From assembly GCF_001618425.1 (NCBI RefSeq), contig NZ_BDCU01000031.1:124001-188000 (forward strand): 64,000 bases of DNA. The letters are read 5' to 3'. The position numbers were made by a program, and so were the translations under genes. Origin of the DNA: Nocardia fusca NBRC 14340. GTDB lineage: Bacteria > Actinomycetota > Actinomycetes > Mycobacteriales > Mycobacteriaceae. The notes beneath the pieces are model-generated. The model was not told the origin of the DNA. It searched no databases and saw only the letters and a program-made list of their open reading frames with translations. Shown here piece by piece: positions 24,929-33,700 of the stretch (position 1 is the first letter of the stretch; each line of letters opens with the position of its first letter).

Positions 24929-25386
24929 CGTGTCCCTCCGGTGGTGTCGCGGCGGGCTCGCTGGATCATCAGCGCGATCGTGCCGGCGATCAGCCCCCAG
25001 ATGGCGTTCACGATCAGTACCGGAACGATGGTGCGGGGCCGGGCGAGCGGACCTTCGAGATGGCCGAGCAGGAGCGGGGAGAGGACCGCGCTGAGCACGA
25101 TCGACAGCAGGCCGTAGGTCAGTCCGGTGTACAGAAGAGTCGTCAGGGGGTCCCGGACGCGGGTGAGCACGGCGGCGGCTGTCCAGACGACGGTGACGGC
25201 GATCGTCGCCGCGATCGGCGCCGCGGGCGAGAGGTCGAGTCCGGCCCGGTCTTCGACGATACGGATCGCGGGACGGACCAGCGCGAATGCGCCGAGGCCG
25301 AGCACCAGGGGCCGGTCGGTGGTTTGCGGAGAGGCGATACGGGCGTTCACGTCCTCGACGGTATGGATCGTGCCGAGCCCCGGCAT
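24925..25386 (-). CDS. Small membrane protein, start uncertain
   Basis: About 153 residues with four hydrophobic segments: LVLGLGAFALVRPAIRIV, IAATIAVTVVWTAAAVL, a double-length run around LTYGLLSIVLSAVLSPLLLG, and VLIVNAIWGLIAGTIALMIQ. The TTDRPLVLGLGAFALVRP entry to helix 1 is typical of small actinobacterial membrane proteins without known function. I chose ATG 25386; GTG 25407 and a GTG close to helix 1 are also possible, and none has a strong ribosome site. It is coupled to the next membrane-protein gene and lies about 120 bases from the divergent sensor kinase. Confidence 0.7.
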   Translation of the reverse strand: MPGLGTIHTVEDVNARIASPQTTDRPLVLGLGAFALVRPAIRIVEDRAGLDLSPAAPIAATIAVTVVWTAAAVLTRVRDPLTTLLYTGLTYGLLSIVLSAVLSPLLLGHLEGPLARPRTIVPVLIVNAIWGLIAGTIALMIQRARRDTTGGTR

Positions 25387-25504
25387 CCGTCCGGGCACGC
25401 GATTCACCTCGCGTTCCGGCGACAGCCGGGTACGTCGAGAGGCGACAGGCGTTGTCGCCTCCGGACCCATGCGGTGCCGGGCCGGGTCTTCGTAGGATCG
25501 TGCC

Positions 25505-26680
25505 ATGAGGGCCTGGGCCGACCTTCGCGGCGACACTGTGCCGCAGTGGTCGCACGACGCCCTGCTCGGGGCCGCCGTAGCGGGCGCGCTCGCATTGGTG
25601 ATCTCGCTCGGCCGCGACGGCTACCGGACTCCGGACGCGCCGGCGTATCTGTTCGCCATCGCTTTCGGTGCGCTCATGCTCGCGCGCCGCCGCGCTCCGC
25701 GCACCATGCTGGTCGCCACCGTACTCGGCACTTTCGGCTACTACACCCTGGACTATCCGCCGATCGGTGTGGCGGTCCCGCTGGTCGCCGCGCTCTTCGC
25801 CGCGGCCGACGCGGGTTCGGCGTGGTGGGCCGGGGTGGCCGGGGCACTGGTCTTCGCTGTCTCACTGGCCTTCCGTATCCACGAGGGTGAATCCGCGGCG
25901 TACCTGCTCGGGTACGAAGGTGTGGCGAACGCGGCCCTCATCGTGACCGCGATCGCGCTCGGCTATGCCGTGCGATCACGGCGAGACCGGTTGGCGCAGC
26001 AGGCGGAGATCATGCGGTTGCTCGCGGAGCAGTCGGCGCGGCAAGCGGAATCGCGCATCCGGGAGGAACGGACGAGCCTGTCGCGGGATCTGCACGATAC
26101 GGTCGGTCACGCGATGTCGGTGATCTCGCTGCAGGCCGGGGTGGCCGCGGAGGCCGTGGGCCGGGACGACGAGGCAGCGCGGCTGGCGATCGGCCACATC
26201 GCGGATACGAGCAGGCGGTCGCTGCGCGATGTCCGGTCCATGGTCCGGCTGCTGCGCGGCGAAGAGGAGGCGGATCCGGCGCGCGTGCTGTCACTGGCCG
26301 CGGTACCCGATCTGGTCCGGACCGCCCGCGACGTGGGTATCGATACGAGATGCGAACTGCGCGTGGAGCCGGGCCGGTTGCCGCCACAGCTCGACGCGAC
26401 CGCGTATCGCGTGGTGCAGGAGGCGCTCACCAATGTGATCTGCCATGCCCGGGCCACCCGGGCCGAGGTCGCGACCGATATCGAAGACGGCCTACTGCGT
26501 GTCACGATCAGGGACAACGGCACAGTCGCGGCAGGGGCACCGGCCCGCGGTGGGCGCGGTCACGGGCTGGCCGGAATGCGGGAACGGGTACGGCTGCTCG
26601 GCGGTACCCTCACCGCGGGCCCGGACGCCGGCTCCGGTTTCCGTGTCGAGGCCCGCATCCCGATCGAGGTGAGCGAATGA
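25505..26680 (+). CDS. Sensor histidine kinase (HisKA_3 / NarL-type)
   Basis: A 391-residue membrane kinase. Residues 1-155 contain about five hydrophobic segments and little extracytoplasmic sequence, so it probably senses within or at the membrane. The dimerisation and phosphorylation segment is TSLSRDLHDTVGHAMSVISL with the phospho-accepting His. The ATP-binding domain has YRVVQEALTNVICHARATRA (N box), RDNG (D box) and GHGLAGMRERV (G box). The stop overlaps the response-regulator start, so kinase and regulator form a cognate pair. It diverges from two small membrane-protein genes. Confidence 0.95.
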   Translation: MRAWADLRGDTVPQWSHDALLGAAVAGALALVISLGRDGYRTPDAPAYLFAIAFGALMLARRRAPRTMLVATVLGTFGYYTLDYPPIGVAVPLVAALFAAADAGSAWWAGVAGALVFAVSLAFRIHEGESAAYLLGYEGVANAALIVTAIALGYAVRSRRDRLAQQAEIMRLLAEQSARQAESRIREERTSLSRDLHDTVGHAMSVISLQAGVAAEAVGRDDEAARLAIGHIADTSRRSLRDVRSMVRLLRGEEEADPARVLSLAAVPDLVRTARDVGIDTRCELRVEPGRLPPQLDATAYRVVQEALTNVICHARATRAEVATDIEDGLLRVTIRDNGTVAAGAPARGGRGHGLAGMRERVRLLGGTLTAGPDAGSGFRVEARIPIEVSE

Positions 26681-27345
26681 TCCGCGTGGTGGTCGTCGAC
26701 GATCAGGAACTCGTCCGCACCGGCCTGCGGGCGCTGGCCGAACGGGACGGCGATATCGGCATCGTCGCCGAGGCGGCGACGGGCACGGCCGGAGTGGCCG
26801 CGGTGCGCCGCCACCGGCCCGATGTGGTGTTGATGGATCTCCGCATGCCCGTATCGGACGGTATCCAGGCCACCCGGCAGATCGCCGCCGATACCGCGCT
26901 GCACGGTGTGCGAGTGGTGATGCTGACGACCTTCGACGAGGACGACAATATCTTCGCGGCGATCCGGGCGGGCGCGGTCGGCTATCTGCTCAAGGACATC
27001 GGTCCCGCCGAACTGCGCGCCGCGATCCGCACCGTCGCCGCCGGTGACTCGCTGCTCTCGCCGTCGATCACCCGCACCCTCGTCGACCGCGTGGCCCGGG
27101 AACTCGGCTCGACCCGTCCCGAGCTCATCGCCGGGCTGACCGAACGGGAACGGGAAGTACTCGCGCGCGTCGGTATGGGGGAGAGCAACAGCGAGATCGG
27201 TGCGAGCCTGCACCTGAGCCCGGCCACGGCCCGCACCTATGTGAGCCGTCTGCTGGCGGCGCTGGGCGCCCGGGATCGCGCGCAGCTCGTCGTCCTCGCC
27301 TACGAGTCCGGGCTGCTCACCCCTGGAAGATATCCGGCCCGGTAG
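26677..27345 (+). CDS. NarL/LuxR-type response regulator
   Basis: A 222-residue regulator with an N-terminal receiver: acidic pair in VVVVDDQELV, the phospho-acceptor Asp in VVLMDLRMP, Thr in MLTTFDE and Lys in YLLKD. The C-terminal LuxR-type HTH is LTEREREVLARVGMGESNSE followed by IGASLHLSPATARTYVSRLL. Phosphorylated by the kinase directly upstream, it would bind DNA as a dimer. The ATG overlaps the kinase stop (ATGA). The adjacent divergent membrane-protein genes are the most likely targets (inference). Confidence 0.95.
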   Translation: MIRVVVVDDQELVRTGLRALAERDGDIGIVAEAATGTAGVAAVRRHRPDVVLMDLRMPVSDGIQATRQIAADTALHGVRVVMLTTFDEDDNIFAAIRAGAVGYLLKDIGPAELRAAIRTVAAGDSLLSPSITRTLVDRVARELGSTRPELIAGLTEREREVLARVGMGESNSEIGASLHLSPATARTYVSRLLAALGARDRAQLVVLAYESGLLTPGRYPAR

Positions 27346-27693
27346 ACCGGCGATCATCGGCGGTGAGTGGTCGCCGCCGCCCACGCCGCGCCGTCGAGTA
27401 TCGCCTCGTTCCCACATCACCGCGGTGCGCCCCGGTGCGCGGGATAGCTGGAAAGGCGGCTTCGAACAGAGCGGTGTGTGGGAGACTGTGGGTAGCGGGT
27501 GGTTGCCGGTCGGCGGATCGACAGGACCGCGGTATCGGGTGTTCGAATGCTCGCTGAGGTATCCATCCGGCACTGATATCCGGGCGTGAGCGTCCACCGG
27601 ACATTCACGTCGACTCGGCGGGCGTGCGCATTTCTACCGCCCGCGGCGTTTTCGAGGGCCATATCGGGACACGGCTCGGATGAGAGCTCGATC
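27346..27693. other. Intergenic, no gene recognised
   Basis: Lies between the response regulator and the ferredoxin-P450 operon. No convincing frame or RNA was seen. It should contain the promoter of the ferredoxin operon, but no strong hexamer pair is evident. Confidence 0.5.
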
Positions 27694-27912
27694 ATGCGCA
27701 TCGTCGTCGACCTGAACCGGTGCCAGGGGTACGCGCAGTGTGTCCCGTTGGCGCCGGAAGTACTCGAATTGCTGGGCGAAGAGGCGCTGGCGTACGACCC
27801 CAACCCCGATGACGCGCAGCGCCTCCGCGTACTGCGGGCGGCCGCGGCGTGCCCGGTACAGGCGATCCTGGTGGAAACCTACGCCCCCGACGGGCCGGAG
27901 CCGGCGACGTGA
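27694..27912 (+). CDS. [3Fe-4S] ferredoxin
   Basis: A 72-residue ferredoxin of the type that feeds bacterial P450s. The cluster ligands are Cys in NRCQGYAQCVPLAP (C-x5-C) and Cys in AAACPVQAI; the second position of a [4Fe-4S] set is not a Cys, so a [3Fe-4S] cluster is expected. ATG 27694 gives the usual short N terminus MRIVVDLNRC; the longer frame upstream adds unlikely sequence. It overlaps the reductase gene by 4 bases (GTGA), and a P450 gene follows, so all three should work as one electron chain. Confidence 0.93.
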   Translation: MRIVVDLNRCQGYAQCVPLAPEVLELLGEEALAYDPNPDDAQRLRVLRAAAACPVQAILVETYAPDGPEPAT

Positions 27913-29300
27913 GCACCGCGTCGCTGGTCGCAGACCTGGTCAGGGCGTTCCGGGCCGAGGGCCGCATCGTGATCGTGGGGGCCTCACTGGCCGGACTCCG
28001 CGCCGCGGAGGCACTGCGGGAGCGAGGTTTCCGCGGGCCGTTGACGCTCATCGGTGACGAATCGCACCGGCCCTACGACCGGCCGCCGTTGTCCAAACAA
28101 GTCCTCGGGGGCCGGGTCCGCGCCGATCACACCGAGCTGCCCCGGATGCGCGCCGTCGATGCCGACTGGCGGCTGGGTGTGGCCGCGACCGGCCTGGACC
28201 GGGTGAACCGGCAGGTCCTGCTGGCCACCGGGGACACGGTGCCCTACGACCGGCTGCTGATCGCCACCGGTGTTCGGGCCCGGCCGTGGCCCAACCCGGC
28301 CGAGCGCGCCCTGCAGGGGGTGTTCACCCTGCGCACCCGCGATGACGCCGCCCGGTTACAGGCGGCGTTGCGTCAGGGCCCGAAGCGGGTGCTGGTCGTC
28401 GGCTCGGGATTCGTCGGCTCGGAGATCACCTCGGTGTGCTGTGCGCTGGGGCTCCCGGTAACAGTCACCGAACGCGGCGGCGGGCCGCTGGCCGGGCCGC
28501 TGGGCGGGGTCGTCGCCGATATCACCGCTCGGATGCAGCGCGACGCAGGCGTCGACCTCCGTACCGGAGTGTCGGTGCAGGCGCTCGACGGCGACGCCGA
28601 TGGGCAAGTGCGCTGTGCCCGGCTGTCGGACGGGACCACGGTGGAAGCCGACGTGGTGGTGGCGTCGCTGGGGTCGATCCGCAACGTCGAATGGCTGGCG
28701 GGCGCGCGGCTGGCCGCCGGTTTCTGGGGAGTCGGCTGCGACGCGGGCTGTCGCGCCTTCGATATCAACGGGGTGGTGACCGACAACATCTTCGTGGCCG
28801 GGGACGTCGCGCGCCAGCCGCATGTGCTGTACGAGTACCAGTTCATCTCGATGGAACACTGGGACAACGCCGTGTGCGGTGCACAGGTCGCGGCGAACAA
28901 TATGCTGAGCCTCGAGACCGAGCGGCGACCGCATCTGCCGCTGCCCTCGTACTGGTCGGCCCAATTCGGGGTCAACATCAAGGGGGTCGGGGTGTGCTCC
29001 TTCGCCGATGAAATCGTGTTCACCCAGGGTTCCCCCGGCGACTATCGTTTCGCCGCGGCCTACGGTCACCGGGGCCGCACCGTCGGGGCGGTGACGTTCG
29101 ATCACGGCAAATGGCTGCAGTACTACGCGGCGATGATCGAACGCTCAGCGCCCTTCCCGCCACCGGCGCCGGGCTACGACCGGGCCGCCGACCCGATCCC
29201 GGTGCCGGCCCGCTTCCCCGACCCGCGCGTGCCGACCGAAATCCCCGATGTGGTGCTGACCGGCCACGATCCCACTTCCCGGTGCGCCGAGTTCCAGTGA
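27909..29300 (+). CDS. FAD-dependent ferredoxin reductase
   Basis: A 463-residue NAD(P)H:ferredoxin oxidoreductase of the putidaredoxin-reductase/BphA4 type. The FAD-binding motif is IVIVGASLAGLRAAEALRER, the NAD(P) motif is RVLVVGSGFVGSEITSVC, and the second FAD contact is VFVAGDVAR. YDRPPLSKQVL is the characteristic loop near the flavin. The C-terminal 90 residues form the reductase-C domain. A roughly 18-residue N-terminal extension before the FAD motif follows from the GTG start that overlaps the ferredoxin stop. It should reduce the adjacent ferredoxin, which in turn supplies the downstream P450. Confidence 0.94.
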   Translation: MSTASLVADLVRAFRAEGRIVIVGASLAGLRAAEALRERGFRGPLTLIGDESHRPYDRPPLSKQVLGGRVRADHTELPRMRAVDADWRLGVAATGLDRVNRQVLLATGDTVPYDRLLIATGVRARPWPNPAERALQGVFTLRTRDDAARLQAALRQGPKRVLVVGSGFVGSEITSVCCALGLPVTVTERGGGPLAGPLGGVVADITARMQRDAGVDLRTGVSVQALDGDADGQVRCARLSDGTTVEADVVVASLGSIRNVEWLAGARLAAGFWGVGCDAGCRAFDINGVVTDNIFVAGDVARQPHVLYEYQFISMEHWDNAVCGAQVAANNMLSLETERRPHLPLPSYWSAQFGVNIKGVGVCSFADEIVFTQGSPGDYRFAAAYGHRGRTVGAVTFDHGKWLQYYAAMIERSAPFPPPAPGYDRAADPIPVPARFPDPRVPTEIPDVVLTGHDPTSRCAEFQ

Positions 29301-29314
29301 GCAAGGGAGCAGGC

Positions 29315-30616
29315 ATGACTGCCGCAACTGCCTGGGCAGAGGCGATGAAATACGAACACCGCGCCGACCCATATCCGTTCTTCGACCAGCTGCGCCGCAC
29401 CCCGGTCGCGCGAGTGGCCGACGATCAGTACGTGGTGACCGGCTACTGGGAAGTGCTGGCCCTGGCGCACGACCCTCGGGTCAGCTCCGATATCTCCCGC
29501 AGTCCCGTGGGCGCTGCCCTCGCGGCGGGCCCCGGCCAGGAGTCCGGCGCCCGGGACAGGCCGGCGTACGACCAGGTACCGAGCATCATCGTGACCGATC
29601 CCCCCGAGCACGATCGAGCACGCCGGCAGGTGATGCGCCATTTCGGGCCACCGCATGCACCCGATGTCATCCCGGGCGCGGAACCCGGCATCGTCGCGCT
29701 GTGCAACGAACTGCTCGACGGTATCGCCGCCGGCGGCCGGACCCGGTTGGACGTGGTCGACGACTACGCCTACCCGGTGCCGGTGACGGTGATCTGCGAG
29801 ATCCTCGGGATCCCGATCGCCGACGAGCCCACCTTCCATGTCTGGATCCACGACATGCTGACAGGTACGGATCTGGGTCCTGACGCATCCACCGCGGAGG
29901 GGGAAGTGCGCGCCGAGAAGGCCCGCGCCGGCCGTGTCGCGCTCACGCGATATCTGACCGATCTGATCGAGTGCGTACGGCGCGAGCCCCGGCCGGGTCT
30001 GTTGTCCGCGATGATCCACGACGACGGCCCCGGCGGTCCCATGCCCGTCGAGCGGGTGTTGTCCAACGCGAGGTTGCTACTCGTCGCCGGCCACGACTCG
30101 ACGGTCAATACGATTTCCAATTGTGTGCTGACCCTGCTGCGTAATCCGGGGGCCTACGAACGCGTACGCAGCCGGCCCGAGCTGATTCCGCGCGCGATCG
30201 AAGAGGTGCAGCGGTTACAGGCGGCGGTGCAGTTCTTCCCCAGCCGCAGCACCACCGCCGATATCGATATCGCCGGCATCACCATCCCGAAGGGGGCCGC
30301 GGTGCACCTGGTCTACGCCGCCGCCAACCGCGACCCGGCCCGCTTCGCCGACCCGAACCGCTTCGATATGCAACGCCCCGACAACGAGCATCTCGGCTGG
30401 GGCAGCGGCATCCACACCTGTGTCGGAGGCCCGCTCGCCCGACTGGAAGTCAACCTCGCACTGGAAACTCTCGTACGCCGCATGGTCGCTCCCGGCCTGG
30501 TCGTCGATCCGCCGCCCTACCGGCGCAGCCAGATCTTCCGCGGACCCCGGCACCTGCTCGTCCACTTCGACCACATCACCGATCGAGACGGTTCGGGGCT
30601 GCGGCCGGAGGGATGA
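29315..30616 (+). CDS. Cytochrome P450 (ferredoxin-coupled)
   Basis: A 433-residue soluble class I P450. The I-helix oxygen-activation motif is LLVAGHDSTVNT, the ExxR motif is EEVQRLQ and the haem loop is LGWGSGIHTCVGGPLARLE with the Cys ligand. The loop has Trp where most P450s have Phe (FGxGxHxCxG). I use ATG 29315 preceded by AGGGAGCAGG rather than the GTG that overlaps the reductase stop. Ferredoxin and reductase genes directly upstream make a complete monooxygenase system. The substrate is not evident. Confidence 0.95.
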   Translation: MTAATAWAEAMKYEHRADPYPFFDQLRRTPVARVADDQYVVTGYWEVLALAHDPRVSSDISRSPVGAALAAGPGQESGARDRPAYDQVPSIIVTDPPEHDRARRQVMRHFGPPHAPDVIPGAEPGIVALCNELLDGIAAGGRTRLDVVDDYAYPVPVTVICEILGIPIADEPTFHVWIHDMLTGTDLGPDASTAEGEVRAEKARAGRVALTRYLTDLIECVRREPRPGLLSAMIHDDGPGGPMPVERVLSNARLLLVAGHDSTVNTISNCVLTLLRNPGAYERVRSRPELIPRAIEEVQRLQAAVQFFPSRSTTADIDIAGITIPKGAAVHLVYAAANRDPARFADPNRFDMQRPDNEHLGWGSGIHTCVGGPLARLEVNLALETLVRRMVAPGLVVDPPPYRRSQIFRGPRHLLVHFDHITDRDGSGLRPEG

Positions 30617-30764
30617 GACGAATCGGCGCTGATCGGTGATCCGCGTGCTGCGCGCACAGTTGGGTCCCGATACCGCAACGTGCGGCGCGCGCATCCCGGA
30701 CTGTCCTTTTCCCCGCCTACACTCGCCCGAATGCATCGACCGATCACTCGGGAAGCCTGAGCGC

Positions 30765-33700
30765 ATGCGGGGTATCGATCTCGGTGGGTTCGCGCGGCTC
30801 GCGGCAGGGGCGATGGCGTCGACCGTCCGCATCGGATCCGCTACCGCGCTGGTGGCGCCGGCGCTCGTGGGTCCGGCAGTCGGGCCGGTTCGCGATTGGG
30901 CCCGCGTCGTACTCGGCGGTCCACCGCGCGGGGGCGCGGACGAGGTGGGTGTCCCGCCGGCGTGGGCGTCCGGACGCAGACTGCACATCGATCTCGACCG
31001 GATCCTGCCGGGGACGAACGCCGCCGAGGGCGCCGCGGAGCTCGAACGGCTGGTCGCCGCCGGACCCGGTGTCGTGTCCGCGCACGTCGAGGACATACTC
31101 GGACGATTGGTGATCGAGCTGGCGGAGGCCGCCGATCCGGACGAGATCCGCCGGATGATCCGCCCCGCCGCCGGCCTGCCGAGTGCCGGGCAGGAGCCGG
31201 GAGCGCACTACCGCGGGCCGGCAACCGATCCCGGGGACCCCCTGGCGGTCGCCGTTCCGGTGGTGGCCGCGGTGGCCGATGTCCTGGCCATCGGTACCTC
31301 GGTGATCGGATGGCTGGGTCGATTTCCCCGGGCCCCGCGGGCCGCCCGGGCCGCCGCGGCGGTGATCAACCATCAGCCGCGGATCGTCGCGTTGCTGGAG
31401 TCCAAGCTCGGACGAGCCGGCACCGATCTGCTGACGACCATGTTCTCCGCCACCGCGCACGGGCTCGGTCTGGCGCCCGCCGCGCCGCTGCTGGATCTCG
31501 TCGCGCGAACCGCCCAGATCTCCGAGGCACTAACGCGCCGGCAGACCTGGTGCGAGCGTGAACCCGGGCTCGCGGCCGCCGCCCGGCCGCGCGGCCCGAC
31601 TGCCGCGGCGATCTTCGCGGCGGAACAGGCCGGCTCGGATCCCCGCCCTGTGGCGGAGGACCCGGTCGTCACCGCGGCGACCGGCCCGGTCGAGGAGTAC
31701 GCCGAACAGGCCGCGAACGGGTCGTTGGTGGCGGCCGCGGGCACCCTGCTCGGGGGCGGTACGGCCGACGATATCGCCGATACGCTGCTGGCCGGAATTC
31801 CGAAGGCGGCGCATATGGGCCGGGAGGCCTACGCACTCGTCCTCGGCCGGGGATTGGCCAAGGCGGGCTCATTGGTGCTGGACCCGGGGGTGTTGCGCCG
31901 GCTCGACCGGGTCCGGGTGGTCGTCATCGACGGCGCGGCACTGCGTGGTGAGACCCGGGCCGTGCTCGAGGTCGAGGTCTCGGCGCCGGGGTGGCGCCGG
32001 GGACGGATCTTCGAGATCGCCGATGCCCTGCTGCACGGTGAGCAGATCCCCGCGTCCGCCGACGAGACCGGTTTCGCCGGCGCCGCCCTGCAGTGGCACG
32101 AACCTCCGGATTCCACGATGCCGGGGACCGACCGTGCCGACCTGCTCGCCGACGGCGCGGTGGTCGCCACCGTGACGATCGGGTGGGAGCTCGACCCCTG
32201 CGCCGTTCCGCTGATCGAGACCGCCCGGCGTACCGGTGCGCGGGTGGTGCTGCGCAATGTGGCCGGCACCGAGGAACTCGGCGCCTCCGTCACCGCCGCG
32301 TACGACCCCGGTACCGGTCTGCTCGACCTCGTCCGGGAACTGCGCGCCGACCGGGGCCCGGTACTGCTGATCTCGGCGTTGCATCCGGACGCCGACGCGG
32401 TGGACACCCTGTCCGCCCTGGCGCTCGCCGATATCGGGGTCGCCGTCGACGATCCCGCGGCGGCGGCACCCTGGACCGCCGACCTCGTCACCGGCGCCGA
32501 CCTCGCCGACGCTGTCCGGGTGCTTGCGGCGGTCGTGGCCGCGCGCCCGGCGATCGACTCCGCGGTGCGCCTGGCAAAGGCGGGCAGCACATTGGCGGGC
32601 CTGCTCGTGGTGACCGGGGAAACCGGCCGGCGGAGCCGACTCGGGCTGGGCCGGTGGCTCGCTCCGGTCGACGCCGCGGGGGCGACCGCCTGGATCCTGT
32701 GCGGGCTGGCCGCGCAGCGGGTGGTGCGGTCACCGGACCCGCCGCCGCAACCGCTCACCGCCTGGCACGCCCTCGACCCCGCGATCGTGTACGCGCGCGT
32801 CCTCCGTGGCCGGCGGGCCCCGATTCCGAACCCCGCGCCGGGTTGGCGCCGGAGGGTCTCCGTCCTGTCGCACAGCGTGGTGGGCGAACGACTGCGCGTA
32901 CCCACAGCACTGCTGGGCCGGCTGGCCGGGGCGGCGCGCCGGGAACTGAGTGATCCGCTCACGCCGGTTCTCGCCATCGGCGCCGCGGCCGCCGCGATCT
33001 TGGGCAGCAATGTCGATGCGCTGCTGGTCGCGGGCGTGATGAGCGTCAACGCGCTGGTCAGCGGTATCCAGCGGCTGCGCGCCGAGGACGCCGCGGCGGC
33101 CCTGTTCGCCGAACAGGAACAGGCTGTCCGCCGGGTCGTCGTTCCGAAGGCGGCCACGGAGAACCGACTGGAAGCGGCGCGGACTTCGGACCGGTTCAGT
33201 GTCGTCTCCGCGACCCGGCTGCGGCCCGGTGATGTCCTCGAGCTGCGGGCGCCGGAGGTGGTACCGGCCGATGCCCGGCTGCTGGTCGCCGAGGATCTCG
33301 AGGTCGACGAGTCGTCGATGACCGGCGAGTCGGTGCCGGTGCTCAAACACGTCGAGCCGGTGGCCGGCCACGCCGCGGAACGCGCCAGCATGCTGTTCCA
33401 GGGCAGCACGATAGTCGCCGGGCGGGCCCGCGCGATCGTCGTGGCCACCGGTCCGGCCACGGTCGCGAATCGCGCGATCTCCACGGTGTCCGGCGTGGCA
33501 CCGGCCACCGGAGTCCAGGGCAGGCTGCGTGATCTCACCGGCCGGGTGCTGCCGCTCACGCTGGCCGGCGGCGCGGTGGTCACCGGTTTGTCGCTGGTGC
33601 GTCGTGGACCGCTGCGCCGGGCGGTGGCCGACGGGGTGGCCATCGCGGTGGCAGCCGTTCCGGAAGGGCTACCGCTGGTGGCGACCATGGCCCAGCTCGC

